Of a DNA stretch of 10,739 nt, positions 1 to 5,808 are shown piece after piece. The DNA is taken from assembly GCA_900752285.1 (NCBI GenBank), contig CAADUW010000090.1, positions 1-10,739 on the forward strand, in the 5' to 3' direction. Source of the DNA: an uncultured Oscillospiraceae bacterium. GTDB lineage: Bacteria; Bacillota; Clostridia; Oscillospirales; Oscillospiraceae. The position numbers and the translations under genes were made by a program. The notes under the pieces were generated by a model. The model was not told the origin of the DNA, searched no databases, and worked only from the letters and a program-made list of their open reading frames with translations. The stretch's first letter is position 1. Every line of letters starts with the position of its first letter.

Positions 1-34
1 CAAGAGAGACCACCCTGGGGTGCGCCCCGACAGA
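1..34. repeat. 34-bp dispersed repeat, left copy
   Basis: These 34 bases are identical, in the same orientation, to the last 34 bases of the window (10706-10739). The core contains GGGGTGCGCCCC, a short self-complementary GC block. The same GGGCGCACCCC core also occurs near 10610, and related blocks occur in the hairpins at 3405 and 5875, so it belongs to a repeat family in this genome. Identical ends also fit a contig broken at a repeat. Confidence 0.8.
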
Positions 35-50
35 AAATGATCAGAATCCC

Positions 51-72
51 TTTGCCGCCTGCGGGCGGCAAA
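51..72. repeat. Perfect 9-bp hairpin in upstream repeat DNA
   Basis: TTTGCCGCC and GGCGGCAAA form a perfect 9-bp stem with loop TGCG. A related but degenerate block (TTGCCCGCC TAC GGCGGACAA) lies near 10620, again next to a GCGCACCCC motif. The hairpin is therefore part of the same dispersed repeat as the window ends. No gene is visible in 1-175. A T-run follows at 85-90, so it could terminate an upstream transcript, but that gene is outside the window. Confidence 0.55.
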
Positions 73-175
73 CTCTGCGAGGCTTTTTTGACACGCTGCG
101 CTTCTTTTCTGTGCCGTTTCCCCGGCCGTTATCACAAAATCCTCGTTAAAAAGCAGGTTTTTATGAAAAAGTCTC

Positions 176-204
176 TTGACTTTCCGGATTTCGGATGCTA
201 AAAT
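176..204 (+). promoter_or_regulatory. SigA-type promoter of the rplU operon
   Basis: The -35 element TTGACT (176-181) and the -10 element TAAAAT (199-204) are separated by exactly 17 bases. TGC immediately before the -10 gives an extended -10. Transcription should start near 211, leaving an approximately 80-base leader before rplU. The near-consensus sequence fits a strongly expressed ribosomal protein operon. Confidence 0.8.
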
Positions 205-210
205 AGACTA

Positions 211-290
211 GCCGCATTGAAGAGGCTTTAAGTCGGTGCGCTCCGCACCCGCCTTCAGAGCGAGACTACACAATTAAAGTAGGTGAAACA
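211..290 (+). promoter_or_regulatory. Putative L21 ribosomal-protein leader
   Basis: The leader between the predicted transcription start and rplU folds into a hairpin. GGTGCG (235-240) pairs with CGCACC (244-249) across a 3-base loop. An outer helix pairs GAA/GGC (219-226, two bases bulged) with GCCTTC (251-256). Bacillota rplU transcripts carry a known L21 leader thought to mediate autoregulation, and position and size agree. The match to the published consensus was not tested. Confidence 0.5.
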
Positions 291-291
291 A

Positions 292-603
292 ATGAAAGCA
301 GTTATCGTAACCGGAGGCAAGCAGTACACGGTTGCCGAGGGCGACGTCCTCTTTGTTGAGAAGCTGGGCGCGGAAGCAGAGGCGAACGTGAAGTTCGATC
401 AGGTTCTGGCTGTGCTGGACGGCGAGAACACCAAGGTCGGCACCCCCGTTGTGGAGGGCGCTGTTGTCGAGGCCAAGGTCGTCAAGAACGGCAAGGGCAA
501 GAAGATCGACGTCCTGCGGTACAAGGCCAAGAAGAACGAGAAGAAGAAGATCGGTCATCGTCAGCCTTACACCAAGGTCGAGATCACCAAGATCGCTCTG
601 TAA
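292..603 (+). CDS. rplU: 50S ribosomal protein L21
   Basis: Encodes a 103-residue protein, the usual L21 length, which binds 23S rRNA in the large subunit. The N-terminus [14 protein letters not shown] matches the conserved L21 start. The C-terminal half has the basic stretch K-G-K-G-K-K-I-D followed by KKNEKKK and the family signature [12 protein letters not shown] chose ATG 292 over an in-frame GTG at 283 because the Shine-Dalgarno sequence AAAGTAGGTGA (277-287) lies just upstream of 292 and would overlap the GTG. It is the first gene of the rplU-prp-rpmA operon, driven by the promoter at 176-204 and preceded by a hairpin leader. Identification is secure. Confidence 0.97.
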   Translation: MKAVIVTGGKQYTVAEGDVLFVEKLGAEAEANVKFDQVLAVLDGENTKVGTPVVEGAVVEAKVVKNGKGKKIDVLRYKAKKNEKKKIGHRQPYTKVEITKIAL

Positions 604-606
604 GCA

Positions 607-930
607 ATGACCAGATGCGAATTTTTTACCCAGGACGACCGGATCACCGGTTTTTCCGTCTCGGGTCACAGCGGCTACAGTGAAGCGGGCAGCGATATTG
701 TCTGCGCCGCCGTCAGCGCCGCGGTTGCCATGGCCGAAGCCACCATCAACGATGTGTGCGGTGCCAAGGCAAAGGTCAGAGTCCGGGAGGAAGAAGCCCG
801 GATCACTCTGACGCTCCCCGTGTCCTGCGATGAGGAGGAAAGCGTACAGGCAGTTCTTGCCGGAATGATGCTGTACCTGTGCTCTCTGCGGGACGATTAT
901 CCTGATTATATCGAAGTTTTGGAGGTGTAA
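607..930 (+). CDS. prp: Ribosomal-processing cysteine protease Prp (YsxB family)
   Basis: Encodes a 107-residue protein of the Prp/YsxB family. In Bacillota this cysteine protease removes the N-terminal extension of ribosomal protein L27, an essential step in ribosome maturation. The expected catalytic pair is visible: His21 in [10 protein letters not shown] and Cys33 in [10 protein letters not shown], matching His22/Cys34 reported for the Staphylococcus aureus enzyme. The start lies 3 bases after the rplU stop and has no good Shine-Dalgarno, so translation is probably coupled to rplU. Its 3' end contains the GGAGGTG ribosome site for rpmA. Position between L21 and L27 genes is the standard arrangement, and the substrate encoded next door has the matching cleavage motif. 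Confidence 0.94.
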   Translation: MTRCEFFTQDDRITGFSVSGHSGYSEAGSDIVCAAVSAAVAMAEATINDVCGAKAKVRVREEEARITLTLPVSCDEEESVQAVLAGMMLYLCSLRDDYPDYIEVLEV

Positions 931-934
931 CACC

Positions 935-1216
935 ATGCTGAAGATTGGTATTCAGTTCTTCGCTCACCACAAGGGCGGCGGTTCCACCAAGAACGGCCGT
1001 GATTCCGAGTCCAAGCGGCTGGGCGTGAAGCGTGCCGACGGTCAGACCGTTCTGGCCGGCAACATTCTGGTTCGCCAGAGAGGCACCCACATCCATCCCG
1101 GTACCAACGTGGGCATCGGCAAGGACGACACCCTGTTCGCTCTGGTTGACGGCAAGGTCAAGTTTGAGCGCATGGGCAAGGACCGCCGGAAGTGCTCCGT
1201 TTACGCCGAGCAGTAA
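935..1216 (+). CDS. rpmA: 50S ribosomal protein L27 precursor, with Prp-cleaved N-terminus
   Basis: Encodes 93 residues. L27 sits near the peptidyl-transferase centre, and its processed N-terminus reaches toward the P-site tRNA. The start [18 protein letters not shown] carries the Bacillota-type extension ending in a double Phe. Prp is expected to cut after Phe9, leaving an 84-residue mature protein starting at Ala10. The L27 body follows: [17 protein letters not shown], then [10 protein letters not shown]. The Shine-Dalgarno GGAGGTG (921-927) is 7 bases before ATG 935. It is the last gene of the operon, with an intrinsic terminator 10 bases after its stop. Confidence 0.97.
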   Translation: MLKIGIQFFAHHKGGGSTKNGRDSESKRLGVKRADGQTVLAGNILVRQRGTHIHPGTNVGIGKDDTLFALVDGKVKFERMGKDRRKCSVYAEQ

Positions 1217-1225
1217 TGGAAACAG

Positions 1226-1264
1226 AACGCCGCCGCAGGATCGTACTTGCGGCGGCGTTTATTT
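1226..1264 (+). terminator. Intrinsic terminator after rpmA
   Basis: AACGCCGCCGCA (1226-1237) pairs perfectly with TGCGGCGGCGTT (1248-1259), a 12-bp GC-rich stem with a 10-base loop. It is followed by TATTTG. It ends the rplU-prp-rpmA transcript and separates it from the phosphorylase-obgE pair. The T-tract is short, but the stem is strong. Confidence 0.85.
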
Positions 1265-1347
1265 GAAAACAGGCTTTTGCGGGCACCGCCTGCTTTCCTC
1301 CGCCCCGCACATGCCCCATTCCGCAGAGAAAGGACGAAACAACGGAT

Positions 1348-2136
1348 ATGCCCGACACCATCCCCATGCTGACCTTTGACGGCAGTCCGGCGGTCATTGA
1401 GCCGCCCATGATTCTTTCCGCCATGGAAAATTTCCCCCGGACGGTGGTATCCGTATTCTCCCATACGCTTTTCGCGGAGCTGGTAAAACTTCTGGACGGA
1501 AAGCAGATTGCCGAGACCCGCGACGTGGACGGCGTCTGGCCGGTTTATGAGGTTCGCTGGCGCGGAAAACGGTTTGCGTTCTGCAAGGCGCGGCTGGGCG
1601 CTCCTGCCTGCGTGGGAATGTTCGAGGATATTCTCGCAATGGGCGGCAGGCGGATCATTCTGCTGGGAAACTGCGGTGTGCTGGATCGGAATATCCGGGA
1701 CTGCGGCATCATTATTCCCACCGCCGCGCTCCGGGACGAGGGCACCAGCTACCACTATGTCCCACCGGCAGACCGGATTCCGGTCAACCGCCGGGGGCGG
1801 GAGGAATTCAGGGATCTTCTGCAAAAGCTGGGATACCCCTATGTGGAGGGGATCACCTGGACCACGGACGCCTTTTACCGGGAGACCCGGGACAAGGTCA
1901 CGGCGCGGAAACGCAGCGGCGCGATCTGCGTGGAAATGGAGTGCGCCGCCATGCAGGCAATGTGCGATTTCCGCGGAGCGGAATTTTTCCAGTTCTTCTA
2001 CGCCGGAGACAATCTGGATCATTCCTCCTGGGATCCCAGAAGTCTGGCGGGGCAGGCACGGCTGGATGAGAAGCAGAAAATCGGGCTGCTGGCCTTTGAG
2101 CTGGCATGCGCAATGGAGGATACGGAATGTTTGTAG
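1348..2136 (+). CDS. Nucleoside phosphorylase superfamily protein (PNP/UDP fold)
   Basis: Encodes 262 residues resembling the PNP/UDP (uridine phosphorylase-like) family. Members split nucleosides into base and ribose-1-phosphate in the cytoplasm. Visible family features are GNCG at 107-110 (after the strand RRIILL), GTSYHY at 132-137, and VEMECAAMQ at 195-203, whose Glu residues normally contact the ribose. GDN at 220-222 sits where the family has its base-binding Asp. The usual N-terminal phosphate-binding G-D-P-x-R motif is not evident; the N-terminus instead reads IEPPMILSAMENFP. A divergent substrate or a hydrolase activity is therefore possible. AAAGGA at 1329-1334 is a somewhat distant ribosome site for ATG 1348. 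It overlaps obgE by 10 bases, so the two are probably co-transcribed. Family assignment is good; substrate is unknown. Confidence 0.82.
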   Translation: MPDTIPMLTFDGSPAVIEPPMILSAMENFPRTVVSVFSHTLFAELVKLLDGKQIAETRDVDGVWPVYEVRWRGKRFAFCKARLGAPACVGMFEDILAMGGRRIILLGNCGVLDRNIRDCGIIIPTAALRDEGTSYHYVPPADRIPVNRRGREEFRDLLQKLGYPYVEGITWTTDAFYRETRDKVTARKRSGAICVEMECAAMQAMCDFRGAEFFQFFYAGDNLDHSSWDPRSLAGQARLDEKQKIGLLAFELACAMEDTECL

Positions 2137-3401
2137 ATAAAGTTCGAATCACCGTCTGCGGCGGCAAGGGCGGCGACGGTGCGGTGGCCTTCCACCGGGA
2201 AAAATATGTCGCCTCCGGCGGCCCCGACGGCGGCGACGGCGGTCACGGCGGCAGTGTGATCCTCCGGGTCAACGACAATCTGTCCACCCTGCTGGACTTC
2301 CGCTACAAGCGCAAATATGCTGCCCAGCCGGGTCAGAACGGGCTGGGCCGAAAAATGAGCGGCAAGCGCGGCGAATCCCTCCTTGTGCAGGTGCCCCGGG
2401 GCACCGTGGTGCGGGACGCCGCCACCAGCCAGATCATCGTGGACATGTCCACCGGCGAGGACTTCGTTCTCGCCAGGGGCGGACGGGGCGGCTGGGGCAA
2501 TGCGCACTATGCCACCCCCACCCGGCAGGTGCCCCGGTTCGCCCGCTCCGGACTCAAGGGGCAGGAGCGGGACGTGGTGCTGGAGCTGAAGCTGCTGGCG
2601 GACGTGGGTCTTGTGGGCTTTCCCAATGTAGGGAAGTCTACCCTTCTTTCCGTTACCTCCAACGCCCGTCCCAAGATTGCGAACTACCACTTTACCACCC
2701 TCTACCCCAATCTGGGCGTGATTTATGTGGACGAGGGTGTGTCCTTTGTCATGGCGGACATTCCCGGCATTATTGAGGGTGCCGCCGATGGAGCGGGTCT
2801 GGGTCACGATTTTCTGCGGCACATCGACCGGTGCCGGCTGCTGGTCCATGTGGTAGATGTATCCGGCAGTGAGGGCCGGGATCCCGTGGAGGATTTCCAC
2901 GCCATTCTCCGGGAGCTGAAGGACTACAGCGTAGACCTTTCCGACCGTCCCATGATCGTTGCCGCCAACAAAACGGATCTTCTGCCCCCAGGCAGCGACA
3001 ACCTTGCCCGGCTCCGGGAGGCCGCAGAGGCAGCGGGCTGCCCCCTGTATGAGATCTCCGCAGGCACCACCCAGGGCACCCGGCAGCTGATGCTGGCCGT
3101 GGCAGAAAAGCTGCGGACCCTCCCCCCGGTCACGATTTACGAGCCGGAGTATGTGGAAGCAGTCGTGGAAGCCGGAGATCCCTCCGAACTCTCCATCGAG
3201 CACGAGGGCAGCACCTGGCTGGTCACCGGCACCTGGCTGGAACGGCTGATTCAGGACATCAACTTTGATGACTATGAATCCCGGAACTATTTCGACCAGC
3301 AGCTGCGCAAATGCGGACTGTTTGCCCGTCTGGAAGAAATGGGCATTCAGGACGGCGATACCGTGGATATCTACGACTTCCAGTTCGACTACCAGAAATA
3401 A
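2127..3401 (+). CDS. obgE: GTPase Obg (ObgE/CgtA), ribosome assembly
   Basis: Encodes 424 residues, normal for Bacillota Obg, an essential GTPase that binds the 50S subunit late in assembly and links to stress signalling. The Gly-rich Obg fold is clear from residues 1 to about 157 (KVRITVCGGKGGDG, GGPDGGDGGHGG). The G domain has G1 GFPNVGKS at 164-171, G3 DIPG at 211-214, G4 NKTD at 281-284, and a SAG G5 motif further on. A C-terminal OCT domain covers roughly the last 85 residues, ending in DTVDIYDFQFDY. I chose ATG 2127, not the in-frame ATG 2106, because GGAGGA (2115-2120) lies 6 bases upstream and the protein then begins MFVDKVRITV as in homologues. It overlaps the preceding gene by 10 bases. 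A repeat hairpin begins 3 bases after its stop. Confidence 0.97.
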   Translation: MFVDKVRITVCGGKGGDGAVAFHREKYVASGGPDGGDGGHGGSVILRVNDNLSTLLDFRYKRKYAAQPGQNGLGRKMSGKRGESLLVQVPRGTVVRDAATSQIIVDMSTGEDFVLARGGRGGWGNAHYATPTRQVPRFARSGLKGQERDVVLELKLLADVGLVGFPNVGKSTLLSVTSNARPKIANYHFTTLYPNLGVIYVDEGVSFVMADIPGIIEGAADGAGLGHDFLRHIDRCRLLVHVVDVSGSEGRDPVEDFHAILRELKDYSVDLSDRPMIVAANKTDLLPPGSDNLARLREAAEAAGCPLYEISAGTTQGTRQLMLAVAEKLRTLPPVTIYEPEYVEAVVEAGDPSELSIEHEGSTWLVTGTWLERLIQDINFDDYESRNYFDQQLRKCGLFARLEEMGIQDGDTVDIYDFQFDYQK

Positions 3402-3404
3402 ACC

Positions 3405-3441
3405 TTCAGTGGCGCACCCCCTTGAGAGGCGCGCCGCTGAA
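3405..3441. terminator. Palindromic hairpin after obgE (repeat copy, possible terminator)
   Basis: TTCAGTGGCGCACC (3405-3418) pairs with GGCGCGCCGCTGAA (3428-3441), a 14-bp stem with one wobble and one A-C mismatch. It begins 3 bases after the obgE stop. No T-run follows on the + strand, so termination would be inefficient or factor-dependent. It differs from the hairpin at 5875-5907 at only 3 of 33 positions. Confidence 0.6.
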
Positions 3442-3547
3442 GTGCGTCAAAAAAGTTCCAAAGACGGTATGCATTCCGAACCAATCGTTAAGTGGTGTGG
3501 GAATCCCCCGGTTGAATGGTACAGCGTACCGACTCGCACAAAAAATC
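3405..3547 (+). repeat. Left inverted-repeat arm of the ECF island (hairpin plus repeat copy A)
   Basis: The arm consists of the hairpin at 3405-3441, a spacer with an A-run (TCAAAAAAGTTCCAAA), and repeat copy A from 3471 (GCATTCCGAACC) onward. Bases 3405-3505 are mirrored on the opposite strand at 5809-5907. The exact 18-mer TTAAGTGGTGTGGGAATC occurs at 3488-3505 (+) and 5809-5826 (-), with aligned similarity over the rest. From 3501 to 3547 copy A also matches the - strand of 5712-5758 at about 38 of 47 positions. No gene is credible in 3402-3628. Confidence 0.72.
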
Positions 3548-3628
3548 CTGCACGAAAAAAGGGAAGCGACGGAAACCCATATTGAACATCTCCGGCTGGA
3601 GGGAAAACAGGGCATCCGCTATACGGCT

Positions 3629-4033
3629 ATGATCCCGGATATTCCGTTTCTGGTATTGGGGCTGTTGAGTGACGTTGGCTGGATTCTTCACCTGATTGCG
3701 GGCATTCTTTATTTTTGCGGAAACGGTTTTCACAATATGCTGGACGATATGGCTCTTGCTGCGTTAGTCGGCATTCTGTTCGGTGTTTCCTCTCTTATTT
3801 ATCTGAACAAAATACACGAAAAGGAAATTGCCACAAAGCTTCAAAAGGATCTGAGCTTTGGACTGACGGCTTATTCCGGATTGGCAGGGGCGATGATCGG
3901 AATTGCTCAGAGCGCATGCACCGGCACTTCACCGGAACTTACGTGGGTGATCATCGGCGGCTTTCTGAACTTTGCCGCGGGACTGCCGATTTATCTCTCC
4001 TTCAAAGAAGGAATTATCTACGGAGTCAGATAA
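3629..4033 (+). CDS. Hypothetical small membrane protein, possibly 5'-truncated
   Basis: Encodes 134 residues from ATG 3629. I do not recognise the family. Four hydrophobic stretches look like membrane helices at about 7-30, 41-60, 77-97 and 105-124. A short charged loop (NKIHEKEIATKLQKD, 60-74) lies between helices 2 and 3. The frame stays open upstream to 3311, but that part runs antisense-like through the end of obgE and through repeat copy A, so it is not credible coding sequence. No ribosome site precedes 3629. GGAGGG at 3597-3602 is too far away, and an ATT at 3581 is a rare alternative start. The codon use appears more AT-rich than obgE. The true 5' end may have been lost to the repeat. 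Confidence 0.5.
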   Translation: MIPDIPFLVLGLLSDVGWILHLIAGILYFCGNGFHNMLDDMALAALVGILFGVSSLIYLNKIHEKEIATKLQKDLSFGLTAYSGLAGAMIGIAQSACTGTSPELTWVIIGGFLNFAAGLPIYLSFKEGIIYGVR

Positions 4034-4036
4034 CAC

Positions 4037-4090
4037 TGCGGCCGGACGCATATCACTGCCTGTCGGCGATATGCGTCCGGCTGCATTTCT
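4037..4090 (+). terminator. Strong hairpin between convergent membrane ORF and anti-sigma gene
   Basis: TGCGGCCGGACGCATATC (4037-4054) pairs with GATATGCGTCCGGCTGCA (4068-4085), 18 bp with one G-T wobble and a 13-base loop. It is followed by TTTCT on the + strand. It begins 3 bases after the membrane ORF stop and lies between two convergent genes, so it probably terminates the + transcript. It may also block read-through on the - strand. Confidence 0.75.
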
Positions 4091-4143
4091 CCTAAAGCAG
4101 CGGATACGGGAATGCTCGGCGGAGTCTGTTCTCTGCCCGGCTC

Positions 4144-4875
4144 TTACGGATCGCAGAAGCCCGTGCTTGCGTCGGGATGGGAGTCCCTGCTGTTGTTCGC
4201 ATGCCTTTGCAGGTGCTCCCGGTTCTCCTCTGCCGTGGCCGGGGGGACGGGAGCACCCTTTTCCCAGACCAGAATGCTGTTTTCCGGATCTCCCTTGATG
4301 CCCAGATAGATTTTTTCAACATCGTTACACTGTCCAATAAAGTCGCTGTCCGGGTCGAAGCCAGTGCCGGCGCTGCCGGTCCGGGGAATTTTGTCCACCC
4401 GTTTTGCCAGGATGGGGCGGTAGACGGATACGTAGGCGTTTCCGTCGCCGGTGGCCTCGATATCGGTGCTGAGGAAGTTCAGATCGTACAGATCGTCATA
4501 GTTGAATTCCACGCACCCGTCGGCATATTCCACCACGGAGGTCAGCACCAGATCGTCCTTGCCCATGGGGATGCAGTACCAGTGCCGCAGGAGATGGTTG
4601 CCAATGACCAGCAGCGCCATGATCCCGGCAATACCAAGGCCGATCCACAGGGCCTTTCGCTGCTCCCGGTTCCAGCGTTTCCGGATGGGCCGGAGAGGCA
4701 GGGCCTCTCTGTTCAGAACTTCCGGCTCCGGTTCCGCATTCAGCTTCTCCAGTATGTCCCGGCACCCGGCGCATTCGGCACAGTGGGCCTCCACGGCCCG
4801 ACGGCTCTCCGGGCTGCATACGTCGTCGTGGTACAGAGGCAGAAGGTCTCGGATCAGTTCACAGGGATAGTTCAT
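4144..4875 (-). CDS. Zinc-finger (zf-HC2) anti-sigma factor, membrane-anchored
   Basis: Encodes 243 residues, with a single-pass topology typical of ECF anti-sigma factors. Residues 1-45 form the zf-HC2/ZAS-type domain that holds the sigma factor at the membrane: CELIRDLLPLYHDDVCSPESR, with His31, Cys35 and Cys38 forming the HX3CX2C zinc site and Cys5 a likely fourth ligand. A basic segment (RPIRKRWNREQRK) precedes one membrane helix at about 75-92. The remaining 150 residues would lie outside the cytoplasm and presumably sense the signal; I recognise no named domain there. Its ATG overlaps the TGA of the upstream sigma gene (ATGA), so the two are translationally coupled. The inhibitory partnership is inferred from this context and the zinc motif. 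Confidence 0.88.
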   Translation of the reverse strand: MNYPCELIRDLLPLYHDDVCSPESRRAVEAHCAECAGCRDILEKLNAEPEPEVLNREALPLRPIRKRWNREQRKALWIGLGIAGIMALLVIGNHLLRHWYCIPMGKDDLVLTSVVEYADGCVEFNYDDLYDLNFLSTDIEATGDGNAYVSVYRPILAKRVDKIPRTGSAGTGFDPDSDFIGQCNDVEKIYLGIKGDPENSILVWEKGAPVPPATAEENREHLQRHANNSRDSHPDASTGFCDP

Positions 4876-5333
4876 TGCAGTTCCTCCTTGATTTTCAGTC
4901 TGGCCCGGTGATAGGTAACACGGGCCCAGTTTTCCGTCTTGCCGAAGAGAATACCGATCTGCCGAAAGGACAGTTCCCCCAGCACCCGCAGGGAGAACAC
5001 CTCCTTATATGGCTCCGGCAGAGTATGCAGAATCTGATGGACGGCAAAGGCGGATTCCTTTTGCAGCAGGTTTTCCTCGGGGGAATCCAGAAGAATTTCC
5101 CGTGCTTCCGGCTCCCGGCACTTTTTCAGATGGGAAAACAGCGTATTTTTTGCGATCTGGCACAGCCATACATAAAGCCTGCACTGCCCCCGGAAGGAAT
5201 CCAGAGATTTCAGCGCTTTGAAAAAGGTCTCCTGTGTAATTTCCTCCGCAAGGACCGGATCCCGGCACAGGGTCAGAAGATATTTGTATACGTCCCCGAA
5301 ATACTGTGTGTAAATGGTCTGGTAGTCTTCCAC
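4872..5333 (-). CDS. ECF-family RNA polymerase sigma factor
   Basis: Encodes 153 residues from a GTG start. It is a two-domain group 4 (ECF) sigma factor. Region 2 covers about 5-70: YTQYFGDVYKYLL, then AEEITQETFFKALKSLDSFRG and WLCQIAKNTLFSHLKK. Region 4 covers about 97-150: LHTLPEPYKEVFSLRVLGELSFRQIGILFGKTENWARVTYHRARLKIKEEL, containing the helix-turn-helix for the -35 box (quoted piecewise from position 97 on). I chose GTG 5333 because AAAGGGGGTGA (5338-5348) is a near-perfect ribosome site. The in-frame ATGs at 5366 and 5354 fall in or upstream of the predicted -10 box. It is followed by its anti-sigma gene with a 4-base overlap. Regulon unknown. Confidence 0.9.
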   Translation of the reverse strand: MEDYQTIYTQYFGDVYKYLLTLCRDPVLAEEITQETFFKALKSLDSFRGQCRLYVWLCQIAKNTLFSHLKKCREPEAREILLDSPEENLLQKESAFAVHQILHTLPEPYKEVFSLRVLGELSFRQIGILFGKTENWARVTYHRARLKIKEELQ

Positions 5334-5337
5334 CGCA

Positions 5338-5348
5338 TCACCCCCTTT
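5338..5348 (-). promoter_or_regulatory. Shine-Dalgarno site deciding the sigma start
   Basis: Read on the - strand, AAAGGGGGTGA is one base away from the ideal AAAGGAGGTGA and sits 4 bases before GTG 5333. It favours GTG over the upstream ATG codons as the start of the ECF sigma factor. Confidence 0.75.
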
Positions 5349-5356
5349 GCCCATAA

Positions 5357-5382
5357 GACGCGCCAAAACGGGATTTGTTACA
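5357..5382 (-). promoter_or_regulatory. Probable ECF-type autoregulatory promoter
   Basis: On the - strand, TGTAAC (5382-5377) and CGTC (5360-5357) are separated by exactly 16 bases. This matches the -35/-10 pattern of ECF promoters such as those of Bacillus subtilis SigX, SigM and SigW (TGAAAC or TGTAAC, with CGTC, CGTA or CGAC). The start point would be near 5350, about 17 bases before GTG 5333. The position directly upstream of the sigma gene suggests positive autoregulation. Confidence 0.65.
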
Positions 5383-5619
5383 AAAACTTTTTCCGGACTG
5401 CCATTTTCCGGCGAAACTGCCCGGCCTGTAGTGCAGCTGCCATATCGTTTTTATAAGCTTCAAAATTGATTCACGCGAAAGGATACCATCCTGTTCAGGC
5501 TGTCGAAAAATGTATCATTGCGCGGAGCAGCGCACAGGATTCTGCGCTCTGTAACGAAAAGCAGGTGTAGTGCCGTGAGACCGAAGGGAATGTCTCTGAT
5601 GCAGTCCCCCCGACCCGGT

Positions 5620-5658
5620 GTCATTCCGAGCCAGCACGTTGGCGTGGAAATCTCCCCG
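5620..5658 (+). repeat. GTCATTC-type repeat, copy B
   Basis: GTCATTCCGAGCCAG ... TTGGCGTGGAAATCTCCCCG matches copies A, C and D in the shared pattern TTCYGAGCC, variable centre, TGGYGTGRRAATCYCYC. It is on the + strand and faces copy C. The centre is partly self-complementary, less perfectly than in copy C. Confidence 0.6.
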
Positions 5659-5711
5659 TTGAGTGGGACTGGGGAACGATGGCTGCCCATGCTTTGCTCG
5701 TAAAGCAATGA

Positions 5712-5794
5712 GATTTTGGGCGCGGGTCGATACGTTTTACCTTTCATCCGGGGGATTCTCACGCCAGTGACATCGGTCACTGGCTCAGAATGAC
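5712..5794 (-). repeat. GTCATTC-type repeat, copy C with perfect internal hairpin
   Basis: On the - strand it begins GTCATTCTGAGCCAGTGAC and continues through GAATCCCCCGG to AAAATC. The centre is a perfect 9-bp hairpin, GCCAGTGAC (5763-5771) with GTCACTGGC (5776-5784), loop ATCG. The portion after GAATCCCCCGG matches copy A at about 38 of 47 positions, so copies A and C are the longest members of the family here. Confidence 0.68.
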
Positions 5795-5808
5795 TCCTTG
5801 TCGAGAGA

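Noticed and set aside
274..936. 220-codon frame antisense to rplU and prp
   Set aside because: Shadow of two secure genes on the other strand; no recognisable domain.
3311..3628. Long 5' extension of the small membrane protein frame
   Set aside because: It overlaps the 3' end of obgE in another frame, then crosses the hairpin and repeat copy A, with no ribosome site; open frame by chance.
5550..5577. Second ECF-type promoter on the + strand (TGTAAC ... CGTG)
   Set aside because: Spacer is 18 bases, the -10 is imperfect and no gene follows; it lies in repeat DNA.
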